A DNA stretch of 64,000 nt from Oceanobacillus arenosus (GTDB lineage: Bacteria > Bacillota > Bacilli > Bacillales > Amphibacillaceae): contig NZ_PIOC01000024.1 in the NCBI RefSeq assembly GCF_003369575.1, positions 1 to 64,000 of the forward strand. Direction: 5' to 3'. The first letter of the stretch is position 1; each line of letters starts with the position of its first letter. The notes beneath the pieces were generated by a model that saw only the letters and a program-made list of their open reading frames with translations, was not told the DNA's origin and did not search any database. This document shows, piece by piece, positions 32,917-44,702 of the stretch. The position numbers were made by a program, and so were the translations under genes.

Positions 32917-34113
32917 ATGGTAGAAACATGGTTAATTGAATTACTCAAAGGAATTGGAAAGCTTTTCTTAAATCCATTATTATATTGGTCATTATTGCTG
33001 ATATTTGCAGCAGGATATTTTCGAATAAAACGAGAACGATTGGATTTTGGTGTGAAGGTGTTCGACCTATTTTCTGAATGGAGGAAGACGTGGACAACCA
33101 CACTCATATCTGGCATTATTCTTTCATTAATTATGCTTGTTGTTGGCATCGTATTTTCATATGAAACAATATTATTATTAAGTGTCGTCACGATTATCCT
33201 AAGTATTACGATGCGTTTCACAATGCTATCACCTAGCTATACATTGGGGATTACAATTATATTGCTAGTATTTTCACCTCAATTATTAGAATATCAGTCC
33301 TACATAGATTCAAGTTTATTTTCAGAAGTAAATTTCTCTTCTCTAGTGATTCTACTGGGTTTGCTTCTGTTTGTTGAGGCAATCTTAATTCGAAATGTGG
33401 ACCGTAATAGGACATACCCTAGTCTTCTTTTGAGCGAGAGAGGCATCTGGATTGGGCAACATCGATTAAAGAAGCTTGGTATTATTCCGTTTTTCGTTCT
33501 TGTGCCAACGGGAATGATTACTTCTTTCCCACCATTTTGGCCATATTTTTCGATTGGTGGAGAGTCATTTAGCATCTTGCTAGTGCCGTTTGTGCTCGGT
33601 TTTGATTTTATTGTTCGAGGAAACCTACCATTGAATGCAGCAAAGAAGCTTGCTAAATCGATTGCTATATTAGGAGTGCTTGTCGTTTTTATTGGGGTTG
33701 GCAGTATGTATCTCTCAAGCTTGTCAATTGTCGCGGTAATTATTGCCATCTTTGGCAGGGAATGGATTCAATACCGATATAAAGTGAATGATCGGACAAA
33801 TGTACCATATTTTCATCCGGAAAACAATGGATTGAAAATACTAGGAATCATTCCTGGCACTCCAGCAGAACGACTGGATATACTCGTTGGTGAAACAATT
33901 ATTAAAGTGAATGGGGTAAAAATTAACACGGAACAAGATTTCTATAGCTCCTTACAAAGTAGTGGGGCATATTTTAAATTAGAAGTTGTCGATGATGCAA
34001 ATGAAATGCGATTTGTTCAAGGACCATTTTATGAAGGGGACCATCATGAATTGGGATTGATTTTTACTGTAAAGCCATATCGAGAAAAAAAGAAGCGGAA
34101 AAATATTAGTTAA
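32917..34113 (+). CDS. minJ: MinJ, division-site topology protein
   Basis: 398 residues from ATG 32917 (GGAAGG 8 bases upstream; GTG 32908 less likely). Multiple membrane helices to about residue 290, then a PDZ domain (LKILGIIPGTPAERLDILVGE). MinJ bridges DivIVA and MinD at poles and septa. Position after ctpB matches B. subtilis yvjB/minJ. Confidence 0.88.
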   Translation: MVETWLIELLKGIGKLFLNPLLYWSLLLIFAAGYFRIKRERLDFGVKVFDLFSEWRKTWTTTLISGIILSLIMLVVGIVFSYETILLLSVVTIILSITMRFTMLSPSYTLGITIILLVFSPQLLEYQSYIDSSLFSEVNFSSLVILLGLLLFVEAILIRNVDRNRTYPSLLLSERGIWIGQHRLKKLGIIPFFVLVPTGMITSFPPFWPYFSIGGESFSILLVPFVLGFDFIVRGNLPLNAAKKLAKSIAILGVLVVFIGVGSMYLSSLSIVAVIIAIFGREWIQYRYKVNDRTNVPYFHPENNGLKILGIIPGTPAERLDILVGETIIKVNGVKINTEQDFYSSLQSSGAYFKLEVVDDANEMRFVQGPFYEGDHHELGLIFTVKPYREKKKRKNIS

Positions 34114-34148
34114 GTATATCATTGTTGATTAAATTGGGGGGTAGCTAT

Positions 34149-34922
34149 ATGCAATTTGTATTCGACTTAGATGGAACCATTTGTTTTAAGGGGCAGTCGA
34201 TATCAAATGACATTCTGAAAGCATTAGCAGCACTGACAATGAATGGGGATGAGGTCATTTTTGCTTCTGCAAGGCCAATCCGTGATATGCTTCCTGTAAT
34301 AAGGAAGGACTTCCATTCGTACACGATGATAGGTGGTAATGGTTCACTTATATCCAAAAATGGAAAGATCGTCTATTCAAAGTCTTTTAGCGATGAAGAA
34401 TTGCTTGGTATTCGTGATCTAATTGATTCTTTTGATGTGAAATACTTGATTGATGGAGAATGGGATTACGCTTACACTGGTCCTGCTGATCATCCGATCT
34501 TACAAAATCTTGATCCAGCAAAACTGGCAAGGAATTTGAAGCTAGAATCGCTAACATCCATTGTAAAAATTTTATTATTAGAATTGAGTAACAATGAACG
34601 ATTAGAGAAGGAATTAGCAAACTTAGCGCTAACGATCCATAAACATGGGGATGAGAATGTATTTGATATCAGTCCAAATGGGGTTGATAAATGGAGTGCA
34701 CTTCAAGAATTAGGGGTTCAAAGAGGAAATTATATTGCCTTTGGAAATGATGCGAATGATCGGACGATGTTTGAACATGCACTACATAGTATTATGATAG
34801 GATATCATGAACAACTTGCACCATTAGCGAAAGAAACGATTCGATATAATAACCACGTGGAGCAAGCAATAGTCGAGAAAATACTGGAGCTTACAAATAT
34901 ATTCAAATTGATTAAATCATAA
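34149..34922 (+). CDS. HAD-superfamily phosphatase, Cof type
   Basis: 257 residues from ATG 34149 (GGGGGG upstream). Motif I FDLDGTICFK, motif II ASAR, motif IV GNDANDRTMFE; cap of the Cof/YbiV kind. Substrate unknown; such enzymes act on sugar phosphates or FMN. Not in the B. subtilis order at this place. Confidence 0.85.
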   Translation: MQFVFDLDGTICFKGQSISNDILKALAALTMNGDEVIFASARPIRDMLPVIRKDFHSYTMIGGNGSLISKNGKIVYSKSFSDEELLGIRDLIDSFDVKYLIDGEWDYAYTGPADHPILQNLDPAKLARNLKLESLTSIVKILLLELSNNERLEKELANLALTIHKHGDENVFDISPNGVDKWSALQELGVQRGNYIAFGNDANDRTMFEHALHSIMIGYHEQLAPLAKETIRYNNHVEQAIVEKILELTNIFKLIKS

Positions 34923-34950
34923 TTTATTCTTTTCAAAAGGGGAAATTATC

Positions 34951-35982
34951 ATGCTGGTTAAACCGAGAAAATTACAACGTGGAGATAGAGTGGCTACCCT
35001 AAGCCCTTCATGGGGCGGTGCAGGTGATCCAGAGTTGAGATGGCGTTATGATCAAGGAGTGAAGCGACTAGAGGAAGTATTTGGACTTCAAGTTATGCCA
35101 ATGCCAAGTAGCTTGAAGGGGTCAGCATTTGTATATGAGAATCCAGAAGCACGTGCTGCAGATTTAAATGCAGCATTTGCGGATGAAACAATTAAAGGAA
35201 TCTTTGCAAACGTTGGTGGTGAGGATAGTATTCGTTTACTCCCATACATTGATTTCGATGTGATTCGTGAAAATCCGAAAATATTTTTGGGATATTCTGA
35301 TGTAACGATTTCACATCTATTCTGCCATAAAGCGGGTATCTCCAGCTTTTATGGACCCGCAGTTTTGACTGACTTTGCAGAAAACGTGGCGATGGATGCA
35401 TATACGGTTGATAAGATAAAACGAACTCTATTTTCAGATGAAGTAATAGGAGAAATTAAACCAGCTGAGGAATGGACGAGTGAACATCTCGAATGGGATA
35501 TCGTTAATAAAAATACACGACGTAAGATGCAGCCTAATAAAGGATATGAGGTAATACAAGGCGTGGGGATAGTAAAAGGTCGCTTAATTGGCGGCTGTAT
35601 CGAAGTGTTAGAGTTTGCTAAAGGAACGATGCTCTGGCCGGAAGAGAAGTACTGGGAAGATAGTATTCTATTTTTTGAAACATCAGAAGAAAAGCCGGCA
35701 CCAGCACTATTGAAGTATTGGCTAAGAAATTATGCTACACAAGGAATTTTACAAAAGGCAAACGGAATCATTTTTGGCAAACCACAAGATGAGACCTATT
35801 ACCAGGAATATAAAGAAGTAATCCTACAGGTAATGAAAGAATATAAACTCGAACATTTACCAATACTCTATAATCTAAATTTCGGTCACACAGAGCCGAA
35901 GTTAGTCTTGCCATACGGAGCAATGGCAGCAATTGACTGCACAGAAGCAACATTCTCTATCTTAGAAAGCGGCGTAATCTAA
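34951..35982 (+). CDS. S66 family LD-carboxypeptidase / MccF-like peptidase
   Basis: 343 residues. KLQRGDRVATLSPSWGG at the start and FLGYSDVT with the Ser nucleophile are typical of S66. The enzymes either trim muropeptides (LdcA) or cut microcin C-like toxins (MccF). The GGEDS motif and length are nearer to the MccF-like branch, so self-immunity or antibiotic detoxification is possible. Ribosome site AAAAGGGGA. Confidence 0.88.
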   Translation: MLVKPRKLQRGDRVATLSPSWGGAGDPELRWRYDQGVKRLEEVFGLQVMPMPSSLKGSAFVYENPEARAADLNAAFADETIKGIFANVGGEDSIRLLPYIDFDVIRENPKIFLGYSDVTISHLFCHKAGISSFYGPAVLTDFAENVAMDAYTVDKIKRTLFSDEVIGEIKPAEEWTSEHLEWDIVNKNTRRKMQPNKGYEVIQGVGIVKGRLIGGCIEVLEFAKGTMLWPEEKYWEDSILFFETSEEKPAPALLKYWLRNYATQGILQKANGIIFGKPQDETYYQEYKEVILQVMKEYKLEHLPILYNLNFGHTEPKLVLPYGAMAAIDCTEATFSILESGVI

Positions 35983-35983
35983 C

Positions 35984-36022
35984 AAAGACTTCCACCAAGA
36001 ATGAAGCTGGTGGAAGTCTTTT
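35984..36022 (+). terminator. Terminator after S66 gene
   Basis: AAAGACTTCCACCA pairs with TGGTGGAAGTCTTT, 14-bp stem with T tail. Confidence 0.9.
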
Positions 36023-36105
36023 CAATAGAATGATTACTACAAGATTATTGCTTTGTTAACTTATGGTTGATAATTAGAGTTGATATGAAGTGCGAACTAG
36101 TTTAA

Positions 36106-36258
36106 TGTGCTAAGGCCTCTCGGACCAGTCGCTCCAGAAATACACTACGCGCATCTTAGGGGAGCTGGTGAGCCAACTCACGCTATCGCGCTTCGTAGTC
36201 TCATCTAGGCTCTTCTTCCCGCAGAAGTCTCCGTGTATTTCTTCCGCTGGGGTTGTAA
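36106..36258. repeat. Dispersed repeat family C, copy 1
   Basis: Runs from GTGCTAAGGCCTCTCGGACC through CTTAGGGGAGCTGGTGAGCC to ATTTCTTCCGCTGGGG. Its reverse complement matches 48366-48486, but this copy has about 43 extra bases in the middle (around 36174-36216). No gene seen in the 527-base gap. Confidence 0.8.
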
Positions 36259-36471
36259 AACATCACATATAAAAGAGTTACTAACCACTGACAATCGACG
36301 TTAATAGAAGTGAAAAAGTGAAACTCACGTATGAACAGCGACTACTGACTAGAATTAATATCCAAATTGTCACTAGTCAGCACTTTATATTAATAGCAAC
36401 AAACAACGCAGAAATGGTTTTCCTGCCTGCAATATGGGTAAAATAAAGCTAGACATTCTATGCATTATAAT

Positions 36472-36521
36472 CGAATATTTGTTCGTTATTTGTTAAAATA
36501 AATTTTATAATATGGTAGAAT
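36472..36521 (+). promoter_or_regulatory. uvrBA promoter with LexA box
   Basis: CGAATATTTGTTCG (36472-36485) differs by one base from the CGAAC-N4-GTTCG LexA consensus. Extended -10 TGGTAGAAT (36513-36521) follows. Confidence 0.75.
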
Positions 36522-36549
36522 AGAGATAGAAGGAACGGAGGCGTGTTGA

Positions 36550-38532
36550 TTGAAAAATAAATTTGAACTTGTTTCGCAATATCAACCAGCTGGGGATCAA
36601 CCGACGGCGATTAAAGAAATTACCGAGAGAGTTTTAGCAGGACAACGATATCAAACATTGCTCGGTGCAACAGGAACAGGAAAAACCTTTACCGTTTCCA
36701 ATGTTGTGCAGGAAATTAATCGACCGACACTTGTAATTGCCCATAATAAAACATTGGCTGGACAGTTATACAGTGAATTTAAGGAATTTTTTCCGAACAA
36801 TGCTGTAGAATATTTTGTAAGTTACTATGATTATTTTCAACCAGAAGCATATGTCCCATCTACGGACACCTTTATAGAAAAAGATGCAAGCATCAATGAT
36901 GAAATCGATAAGTTACGACACTCTGCAACGTCATCCTTATTTGAACGGGAAGATGTATTAGTCGTTGCAAGTGTTTCCTGTATATATGGTCTCGGTAATC
37001 CTGAAGAATATCGAAATCAAGTACTTTCCATTCGGATGGGAATGGAAAAAGACCGTGATCAGTTATTACGTAACCTCGTAGATATTCAATACGCAAGAAA
37101 TGATATTGACTTCAAGCGTGGAACGTTTCGGGTACGTGGTGACTCAGTAGAAATAATTCCTGCATCAAGAGAAGAAAATTGTTATCGCATCGAATTTTTT
37201 GGTGACGAAATTGACCGTATTCGTGAGGTCGATGCATTAACAGGGGAAATTATTGGTGATCGCGAGCATATTGCTATTTTTCCTGCGTCCCACTTTGTTA
37301 CTGGTGAAGAGAAGATGAAGCTAGCGATTAAAAATATCGAATTGGAATTGGCAGAGCAATTAAAAAAACTGCGAGCAGAAAACAAGCTGTTAGAAGCACA
37401 ACGACTCGAGCAACGAACCAATTATGATTTAGAAATGATGAATGAAATGGGCTTTTGCTCGGGGATTGAGAACTATTCTCGTCATTTAACATTGCGTGAA
37501 GCAGGGGCTACGCCATATACTTTAATCGATTATTTCCCAGAGGACTTTCTTATCGTTGTCGACGAATCCCATGTTTCTTTACCGCAAATTAGGGGCATGT
37601 ATAATGGAGACCAAGCAAGAAAGAAAGTATTAGTTGACTATGGATTTAGACTTCCATCTGCACTGGATAATCGCCCATTAAAATTTGAAGAATTTGAGGC
37701 AAAGGCGAAACAATTCGTGTTTGTTTCCGCTACACCTGGTCCATTTGAACTTGAACATACACCAGAAATGACGGAGCAAATTATTCGTCCTACCGGTTTA
37801 TTGGATCCGGAAATTGAGGTGCGGCCGATTGAAGGACAAATTGATAATTTAATACAAGAAATCAATAAACGAATCGATCGAAATGAGCGTGTCCTTGTTA
37901 CTACATTGACGAAGAGGATGTCAGAGGATTTAACCGATTATCTAAAGGAACTAGGGATGAAGGTTGCCTACTTGCATTCAGATATTAAAACCTTAGAACG
38001 GATTGAAATCATACGTGATCTACGTTTAGGGAAATACGATGTACTGATTGGGATCAATTTACTGCGTGAAGGCCTAGACATACCAGAAGTATCCCTTGTT
38101 ACCATTCTAGATGCGGATAAAGAAGGATTCTTACGTTCAGAACGGTCGCTTATTCAAACGATGGGACGTGCAGCACGAAATGAACACGGAGAAGTAATTA
38201 TGTATGCAGATAAAATAACCAATTCGATGCAGTTAGCGATGGATGAAACGACCCGCCGTCGTGAAATCCAAATGGCATATAATGAAAAACATCATATTAC
38301 ACCGAAAACCATTAAGAAGGAAATTCGTGATGTTATCCAAGCAACGATTGCAGCTGAGGAGCCAACTGAGTATGAAAGTAGTACAAAGAAGTTAACCAAC
38401 CTATCGAAGAAAGAAAAAGAAAAAGTAATCAAGCAAATGGAGAAGGAAATGAAGGAAGCCGCCAAATCGCTTGACTTTGAAAAGGCTGCAGAACTTCGTG
38501 ATATTATCTTTGAATTGAAAGCGGGAGCGTGA
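36550..38532 (+). CDS. uvrB: UvrB, excision repair helicase subunit
   Basis: 660 residues, TTG start with GGAGG upstream. Walker [12 protein letters not shown], beta-hairpin region [22 protein letters not shown]-terminal UvrC-binding UVR helix hairpin ([19 protein letters not shown]). Takes over damaged DNA from UvrA and loads UvrC. Eight bases before uvrA; SOS-controlled. Confidence 0.97.
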   Translation: MKNKFELVSQYQPAGDQPTAIKEITERVLAGQRYQTLLGATGTGKTFTVSNVVQEINRPTLVIAHNKTLAGQLYSEFKEFFPNNAVEYFVSYYDYFQPEAYVPSTDTFIEKDASINDEIDKLRHSATSSLFEREDVLVVASVSCIYGLGNPEEYRNQVLSIRMGMEKDRDQLLRNLVDIQYARNDIDFKRGTFRVRGDSVEIIPASREENCYRIEFFGDEIDRIREVDALTGEIIGDREHIAIFPASHFVTGEEKMKLAIKNIELELAEQLKKLRAENKLLEAQRLEQRTNYDLEMMNEMGFCSGIENYSRHLTLREAGATPYTLIDYFPEDFLIVVDESHVSLPQIRGMYNGDQARKKVLVDYGFRLPSALDNRPLKFEEFEAKAKQFVFVSATPGPFELEHTPEMTEQIIRPTGLLDPEIEVRPIEGQIDNLIQEINKRIDRNERVLVTTLTKRMSEDLTDYLKELGMKVAYLHSDIKTLERIEIIRDLRLGKYDVLIGINLLREGLDIPEVSLVTILDADKEGFLRSERSLIQTMGRAARNEHGEVIMYADKITNSMQLAMDETTRRREIQMAYNEKHHITPKTIKKEIRDVIQATIAAEEPTEYESSTKKLTNLSKKEKEKVIKQMEKEMKEAAKSLDFEKAAELRDIIFELKAGA

Positions 38533-38539
38533 TGATAGC

Positions 38540-41419
38540 ATGTCAAGGAAGACCATTGAAATATTAGGTGCAAGAGCAAATAATTTGAAAAATATTGATC
38601 TGTCGATTCCTAAAAACAAATTAGTTGTTGTAACAGGATTATCTGGTTCTGGAAAATCCTCACTTGCCTTCGATACGATCTACGCAGAAGGGCAACGTCG
38701 TTATGTCGAATCACTTTCAGCCTATGCAAGGCAATTTTTAGGACAGATGGATAAGCCAGATGTGGATTCAATTGAAGGATTATCCCCTGCGATTGCAATT
38801 GACCAAAAAACTACAAGTAAAAACCCTAGATCAACGGTTGGAACGGTCACAGAAATTTATGATTACTTACGGTTATTATATGCGAGGGTAGGGCGTCCAA
38901 CTTGCCCAAATCATGGTATTGAAATTAGCTCGCAAACGGTGCAACAAATGGTCGATCGAGTTCTCGAATATCCAGAGAGAACGAAGATTCAAATTCTCGC
39001 ACCGATTATTTCTGGACGAAAAGGCGAACATGTTAAAGTTTTTGAAAAGCTAAAACAAGAAGGATATGTTCGAATTCGTGTTGACAAGGAAATGCGAGAA
39101 GTAACAGAAGAAATTAAGCTGGAAAAGAATAAAAAGCATTCGATTGAAGTGGTTGTTGACCGAATTGTCGTTAAAGAAGGAATTACAGGACGGTTAAGTG
39201 ATTCGATGGAAACGGCACTGGCTCTTGGAGAAGGAACGATTATTGTTGATGTTATCGATGAAGAGGAATTGACCTTCAGTGAGAAACACGCATGTCCAAT
39301 TTGTGGTTTCTCTATTGGTGAACTGGAACCGCGGTTATTTTCATTTAACAGCCCATTTGGGGCATGTCCAACATGTGATGGATTAGGAACGAAATTAGAG
39401 GTGGACGTTGATTTAGTAATTCCCGACTATGAAAGAACACTAAATGATGGTGCAATCGCGCCATGGGAACCAATTAGCTCGCAATATTATCCAAAGTTGC
39501 TGAAAAGTGCATGCGATCATTTTAATATTGATATGGATATACCAGTGAAAGATATCCCGAAAGATAAACTTGATATTATTTTATATGGCAGTGGCAAAGA
39601 GAAGATACATTTCTATTATGAAAATGAATTTGGCAATATCCGTGATACCGATATTCTTTTTGAAGGGGTCATCAATAATGTCAATCGGCGTTATCGTGAG
39701 ACATCCTCTGAATTTATTCGTGAAACATTAGGGAAATATATGGCGGAAAGTGCCTGCAAAACATGTAAAGGCCATCGTCTAAAGGAAGAAGCATTGGCAG
39801 TATTAATCAATGGTTTGCACATCAGTAAAATAACAGATTTCTCGATTGTAGAATCATTGGACTTCTTCAAACACCTTGAACTTACTGAAAAGGAACAGCA
39901 AATCTCGAAAATGATTTTGAAAGAAATTGATAATCGACTAGAATTTTTACTGAATGTTGGGCTTGATTATTTAACTTTATCTCGTGCGTCGGGTACCTTA
40001 TCAGGTGGTGAGGCACAGCGAATCCGTTTAGCGACCCAGATTGGCTCCGCCTTAACGGGTGTGCTGTATGTACTCGATGAACCTTCAATCGGACTTCATC
40101 AGCGCGATAATGACCGGTTAATTGGTACACTACTGCATATGCGGGATTTGGATAATACTTTAATCGTTGTCGAGCATGATGAAGATACGATGCGTGCAGC
40201 GGATTGGCTGATCGATATTGGCCCAGGTGCTGGCGAACATGGTGGACAAGTGATTGCTAGTGACACACCAGAGAACGTGATTAACAATCCAAATTCCCTA
40301 ACGGGTCGATATTTGGCTGGAAAAGAATTTATTCCACTCCCAGCGAAGCGTCGAAAGGCAGATAAACGGAAGTTAGAAATAATCGGAGCATCGGAGAATA
40401 ATTTGAAGAATGTTTCTGTGAAAATTCCAATCGGCTTAATGACCGTTGTAACAGGAGTATCTGGTTCAGGTAAAAGTACGCTAGTAAATGAAATTCTCTA
40501 TAAATCACTAGCGAAAGAGCTTTATCGTGGAAAGCATAAACCTGGCAAACATAAAGCTATCAAAGGAATTGAGCATATTGACAAGGTAATTGATATTGAT
40601 CAATCTCCAATTGGTCGAACACCACGATCAAACCCTGCAACATATACAAGTGTGTTTGATGATATTCGCGATGTATTTGCATCAACAAATGAGGCAAAAG
40701 TGCGTGGATATAAGAAGGGTCGCTTTAGCTTTAATGTTAAAGGCGGACGCTGTGAAGCATGTCGAGGAGACGGGATTATCAAAATAGAAATGCATTTTCT
40801 TCCGGATGTCTATGTTCCTTGTGAAGTATGTCATGGTAAACGATATAATCGCGAAACATTGGAAGTAAAATATAAAGGTAAGTCGATTGCAGATATCTTA
40901 GATATGCGTATTGAAGAATCTGTAGAATTTTTTGCTCCAATTCCAAAGATTAAACGCAAGTTGGAAACTTTAAATGATGTAGGCCTTGGCTATGTTAAAT
41001 TAGGACAATCTGCAACATCACTTTCTGGTGGGGAAGCACAAAGGGTGAAACTGGGTAGTGAGCTTCATAAACGTTCCACCGGAAAAACAATTTATATTCT
41101 TGATGAGCCAACAACGGGCTTACATGTGGATGATATTAAGCGATTATTAGTTGTCTTACAACGACTTGTGGATAACGGAGATACGGTTGTTATTATTGAG
41201 CATAATTTAGATGTAATTAAAACTGCCGATCATATTATCGATTTGGGACCTGAGGGAGGAGACCGTGGGGGCACGATTGTTGCTACTGGTACACCGGAAC
41301 AAATTACTGAGGCTGCCGATGTTTCATATACGGGAAGATATTTAAGAGAAGTGATGGAACGAGATCGCAAGCGGATGGAAGAGCTTGTTGAAGCAAAAGA
41401 GAAAATTAGTGCAAAATAA
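38540..41419 (+). CDS. uvrA: UvrA, excision repair damage sensor
   Basis: 959 residues. Two ABC ATPase halves: Walker [13 protein letters not shown] and [11 protein letters not shown], two signature LSGGEAQR motifs, and zinc modules (CPICGFS... and CEACRGDG...CEVCHGKR). Forms UvrA2B that scans for bulky lesions. Operon with uvrB. Confidence 0.97.
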   Translation: MSRKTIEILGARANNLKNIDLSIPKNKLVVVTGLSGSGKSSLAFDTIYAEGQRRYVESLSAYARQFLGQMDKPDVDSIEGLSPAIAIDQKTTSKNPRSTVGTVTEIYDYLRLLYARVGRPTCPNHGIEISSQTVQQMVDRVLEYPERTKIQILAPIISGRKGEHVKVFEKLKQEGYVRIRVDKEMREVTEEIKLEKNKKHSIEVVVDRIVVKEGITGRLSDSMETALALGEGTIIVDVIDEEELTFSEKHACPICGFSIGELEPRLFSFNSPFGACPTCDGLGTKLEVDVDLVIPDYERTLNDGAIAPWEPISSQYYPKLLKSACDHFNIDMDIPVKDIPKDKLDIILYGSGKEKIHFYYENEFGNIRDTDILFEGVINNVNRRYRETSSEFIRETLGKYMAESACKTCKGHRLKEEALAVLINGLHISKITDFSIVESLDFFKHLELTEKEQQISKMILKEIDNRLEFLLNVGLDYLTLSRASGTLSGGEAQRIRLATQIGSALTGVLYVLDEPSIGLHQRDNDRLIGTLLHMRDLDNTLIVVEHDEDTMRAADWLIDIGPGAGEHGGQVIASDTPENVINNPNSLTGRYLAGKEFIPLPAKRRKADKRKLEIIGASENNLKNVSVKIPIGLMTVVTGVSGSGKSTLVNEILYKSLAKELYRGKHKPGKHKAIKGIEHIDKVIDIDQSPIGRTPRSNPATYTSVFDDIRDVFASTNEAKVRGYKKGRFSFNVKGGRCEACRGDGIIKIEMHFLPDVYVPCEVCHGKRYNRETLEVKYKGKSIADILDMRIEESVEFFAPIPKIKRKLETLNDVGLGYVKLGQSATSLSGGEAQRVKLGSELHKRSTGKTIYILDEPTTGLHVDDIKRLLVVLQRLVDNGDTVVIIEHNLDVIKTADHIIDLGPEGGDRGGTIVATGTPEQITEAADVSYTGRYLREVMERDRKRMEELVEAKEKISAK

Positions 41420-41469
41420 AGTAGGAGGCAGTAAGTAGTATAGAAGCTATTTACTGTCTTATCTCTTTA

Positions 41470-41557
41470 GTAGATAAGAAAGTATAACGACTTTCTTACT
41501 ACATAAGTGCAACTAAGGCCGTCACCCAAAGGCTTGGTGACAACCAAGTTTTCTAAT
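41470..41557. repeat. Dispersed repeat family A, copy 2 (best conserved)
   Basis: Two hairpins: TAAGAAAG/CTTTCTTA and GTCACC...GGTGAC, then CAACCAAGTTTTCTAAT. Nearly base for base like copy 1 at 13005 in its first 60 bases. Confidence 0.8.
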
Positions 41558-41692
41558 AAGCAGCCGTATTATTTATTTATTATAAGACTAATAGGAGAGG
41601 GCAGGAGGAGACCTAGCTTATGAAATTATGATATTATAGAAACGTAAATATTTTGATTGCCTCAGTGTGGATGAATAGGAGGAATAATTTTC

Positions 41693-42511
41693 ATGACTTT
41701 TCAACAAAGAATAATCGATGAACTCCATGTAAAACCAGTGATTGACCCGAAAGAGGAGATTCGTAATCGAATTGATTTCCTTAAATCATATTTAATTAAG
41801 TCTACTGCGAAGGGATTTGTATTAGGTATCAGTGGTGGACAGGATTCAACATTAGCAGGAAAGCTAGCTCAATTAGCGATAGAAGAATTGCGAAGTGAAG
41901 ATAAGAATGCGAGCTTTACGGCTGTTCGTTTACCATATATGCAGCAGGCGGATGAAGCGGATGCACAGCTCGCGCTAGATTTTATTGAACCAGATGAATC
42001 GATTATCTTTAATATTACACAGCCTGTTGATGCATTCACTGCAAGCTATTTAATGTCAGCAGATGAGGCACTGAGCGATTTTGATAAAGGAAATGTTAAG
42101 GCACGGATGCGAATGATTGCGCAATATGCACTTGGTGGAATGCATGACTTACTTGTGATTGGTACCGATCATGCCGCAGAGAATGTAACAGGTTTTTATA
42201 CGAAATATGGCGATGGTGGGGCTGATGTATTGCCACTTGCTGGGTTAAATAAGCGCCAAGGTCGTGCATTATTGCAAGCGTTAGGTGCGGATGAACGGCT
42301 TTATTTGAAAGTGCCAACAGCAGATTTACTCGATAATAAGCCATTACAATCAGACGAAATAGAACTAGGGATTCGTTATGATGTGCTCGATGATTATTTA
42401 GAAGGAAAACCAGTTGCGGAAGCCGATGCTGCGAAAATTGAGGCACGATATCTCATCTCACAACATAAACGAAATCAGCCAGCAACAATGAATGATGATT
42501 GGTGGAAATAA
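41693..42511 (+). CDS. nadE: NH3-dependent NAD synthetase
   Basis: 272 residues. N-type ATP pyrophosphatase P-loop [43 protein letters not shown] split motif regions and C-terminal [15 protein letters not shown] are characteristic of NadE; no glutaminase domain, so it uses ammonia. Last step of NAD biosynthesis. Ribosome site AGGAGGA. Single gene between repeats. Confidence 0.96.
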   Translation: MTFQQRIIDELHVKPVIDPKEEIRNRIDFLKSYLIKSTAKGFVLGISGGQDSTLAGKLAQLAIEELRSEDKNASFTAVRLPYMQQADEADAQLALDFIEPDESIIFNITQPVDAFTASYLMSADEALSDFDKGNVKARMRMIAQYALGGMHDLLVIGTDHAAENVTGFYTKYGDGGADVLPLAGLNKRQGRALLQALGADERLYLKVPTADLLDNKPLQSDEIELGIRYDVLDDYLEGKPVAEADAAKIEARYLISQHKRNQPATMNDDWWK

Positions 42512-42524
42512 TTTATTTAGATAA

Positions 42525-42574
42525 AGTGAAACTTCATTAAGTAGGCGTCATACAGTCAGTTAATTCCGGATAAA
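42525..42574. repeat. Dispersed repeat family B, copy 2
   Basis: AGTGAAACTTCATTAAGTAG ... TTAATTCCGGATAAA, the partner of 18335-18385, again ending just before the ribosome site of the next gene. Confidence 0.8.
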
Positions 42575-42591
42575 AATTGGAGGTGTATCAG

Positions 42592-42942
42592 GTGAAACCA
42601 ATTGAAATAGAAAAAGTACAAGAAAAGCTACGCTCATTTGAGAATAAAGCGGTATATGTTCACTTAGAAACGACTAATGGGGCATATGCAAGTCATGTGA
42701 ATGAAAAAGCATATAATGTCGGGGCATACATACGAAATGCAAAAGTTACATTCAGAAAAGCCAAGATTGTTGGCAACGGGAGTTCTTACCGGGTTGGTTT
42801 AAAGACAGCGCTTGGCTGGATTTATGCGGAGGGATTATCCGATTGGGTCATAAACGAGGAAGAACAGTTTCTCCTTGCTGGGCATGATCGTGAAGGACGT
42901 TTGATGGTTGCACTTGAAATAAGTGAAACCCCTTTTAAATAA
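42592..42942 (+). CDS. yojF: YojF family protein (DUF1806)
   Basis: 116 residues from GTG 42592 (GGAGGTG upstream). Contains VYVHLETTNGAYASHVNEKA and GLKTALGWIYAEGLS of the YojF family, encoded with bshB2. Likely a helper in bacillithiol metabolism; its function is not known. Confidence 0.88.
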   Translation: MKPIEIEKVQEKLRSFENKAVYVHLETTNGAYASHVNEKAYNVGAYIRNAKVTFRKAKIVGNGSSYRVGLKTALGWIYAEGLSDWVINEEEQFLLAGHDREGRLMVALEISETPFK

Positions 42943-42962
42943 ACAGAAAATAGGTGATTGAT

Positions 42963-43622
42963 ATGGAAACACATGTTGTTGTAATTTATCCGCATCCAGA
43001 TGATGAAGCATTTGGTGCTGCAGGAACCATTGCAAAATTTCGGGATGAAGGGATACCCGTTACTTACTTATGTGGAACATTAGGTGAGATGGGCAGAAAT
43101 ATGGGAACTCCAACATATGCGAATCGGGAATCACTGCCGGCCATCCGCAAAAAAGAACTGATCAAGGCTTGTGAAGTACTCGATATAGAGTTAGAGATGC
43201 TAGGATACCGCGATAAAACAATTGAATTTGAAGATCGCATGGAAATTGCTGCACGTTTAAAAGGCTATTTAGATAAGCTAAAGCCGAGTTTAGTTATTAC
43301 GCATTATCCAGAATATGCAGTCCATCCTGATCATAATGCATTTGGTGCAGCGGCAATCGAAGCAGTTTCGCTAATGGAAGCAGAAGATCGTCCAGCCATT
43401 TGGGCACAGGCATTTTCAAATGACCATCTTGAAGCATTAGGCATGCCAGACATCATCAATGATATTACACCTTTTTTTGATAAAAAAATGGAAGCAATTT
43501 TAGCTCATGATTCACAGGCAATGGTCTCGCTCACGCAACAACGACCAAATGAGGATCCTAATCTGGATGAGAAGGAGCGAGCGAAATTACGATTAGGGAT
43601 TGAGCAATTTTATACGTTGTAG
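42963..43622 (+). CDS. bshB2: BshB2, bacillithiol biosynthesis deacetylase
   Basis: 219 residues from ATG 42963 (AGGTGAT upstream). LmbE/PIG-L fold with zinc motif HPDDEAFGAAGT and HPDHNAFG. Removes acetyl from GlcNAc-malate to give GlcN-Mal, a step in bacillithiol synthesis. Coupled with yojF as in B. subtilis. Confidence 0.92.
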   Translation: METHVVVIYPHPDDEAFGAAGTIAKFRDEGIPVTYLCGTLGEMGRNMGTPTYANRESLPAIRKKELIKACEVLDIELEMLGYRDKTIEFEDRMEIAARLKGYLDKLKPSLVITHYPEYAVHPDHNAFGAAAIEAVSLMEAEDRPAIWAQAFSNDHLEALGMPDIINDITPFFDKKMEAILAHDSQAMVSLTQQRPNEDPNLDEKERAKLRLGIEQFYTL

Positions 43623-43704
43623 TTAAGAAAGCATATTTTCTTAATACGATAAGTACTACTGTGAGTGTCACTGAATAGCTTGATGACAACCAAGTATTCT
43701 AATG
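43622..43704. repeat. Dispersed repeat family A, copy 3 (diverged)
   Basis: TTAAGAAAGCATATTTTCTTAA hairpin, then ATAAGTACTACTGTGAGTGTCAC and GATGACAACCAAGTATTCTAAT. Arms changed in concert, hairpins kept. Confidence 0.65.
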
Positions 43705-43752
43705 CTACAATGGGAATCAGTCAGCTAGTTTGAATGGAGGGATGGAAAAGCG

Positions 43753-44691
43753 ATGGGAACGACGGTTCGAACAAGAGATCTTGTCGATAATTTTAATTTG
43801 ACGTTAGTTGCAGGACAGGATGGCTTACATAGGGAGATAATAACGAGTGATATTTCACGTCCAGGAATGGAAATGACTGGATATTTTAAATACTATCCAA
43901 AGGAAAGGTTACAGTTGATTGGGAAAACGGAGATGGCCTATTTTCTTGAGCTTTCCGATGAAGAGAAAAGGGATCGTGCAGAAAGATTATGTACCGATAT
44001 TACCCCGGGAATAATTATTTCTAGGGGAATGAGAATTCCAGAAATATTGATTGAAGCGGCAAATCAAGCGGGAGTGCCAATTCTTCAATCGCCAAGTAAA
44101 ACGACGAGGGTCATTAGCCGTATAACCAATTTCCTTGAAGGGAAATTTGCTCCTTTTACAGCTATCCACGGTGTGCTCGTAGATATTTACGGGGTTGGTG
44201 TACTGATTACGGGACAGAGTGGTGTCGGAAAAAGTGAGACCGCACTTGAGCTTGTTAAACGTGGTCATCGGCTCGTGGCTGATGATAATGTAGAAATTAG
44301 ACAAGAAGATTATGATAGTTTAATTGGTAATGCACCACCACTAATCGAGCATATGCTTGAAATTCGCGGACTTGGGATCATTAATGTTATGACCTTGTTT
44401 GGTGCTGGATCTGTAAGAACGAAGAAGCGGATATCAATGGTCATCACGCTCGAAAACTGGGAGGAAGGCAAACAGTATGAGCGCCTAGGTTTAGATGATG
44501 ATACGATGAAAATTATGGATGTCCATTTACCAAAAGCAACCATTCCCGTTCGCCCAGGAAGAAACCTTGCAGTAATTATTGAGGTTGCGGCAATGAACTT
44601 CCGTCTGAAAAGAATGGGAGTAAATGCAGCGCAAGAGTTTTCTGATCGTTTAACAAATATGATTGAACATGAAAAAGATAGCTTACAATAG
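43753..44691 (+). CDS. hprK: HPr kinase/phosphorylase
   Basis: 312 residues. Walker [10 protein letters not shown], catalytic region [15 protein letters not shown], and the C-terminal signature [11 protein letters not shown]. Puts phosphate on Ser46 of HPr and Crh, the switch for CcpA carbon control. Here its target Crh is also in the window. Head of the hprK-lgt operon; GGAGGG ribosome site. Confidence 0.96.
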   Translation: MGTTVRTRDLVDNFNLTLVAGQDGLHREIITSDISRPGMEMTGYFKYYPKERLQLIGKTEMAYFLELSDEEKRDRAERLCTDITPGIIISRGMRIPEILIEAANQAGVPILQSPSKTTRVISRITNFLEGKFAPFTAIHGVLVDIYGVGVLITGQSGVGKSETALELVKRGHRLVADDNVEIRQEDYDSLIGNAPPLIEHMLEIRGLGIINVMTLFGAGSVRTKKRISMVITLENWEEGKQYERLGLDDDTMKIMDVHLPKATIPVRPGRNLAVIIEVAAMNFRLKRMGVNAAQEFSDRLTNMIEHEKDSLQ

Positions 44692-44702
44692 GAGATGGTT
44701 AG

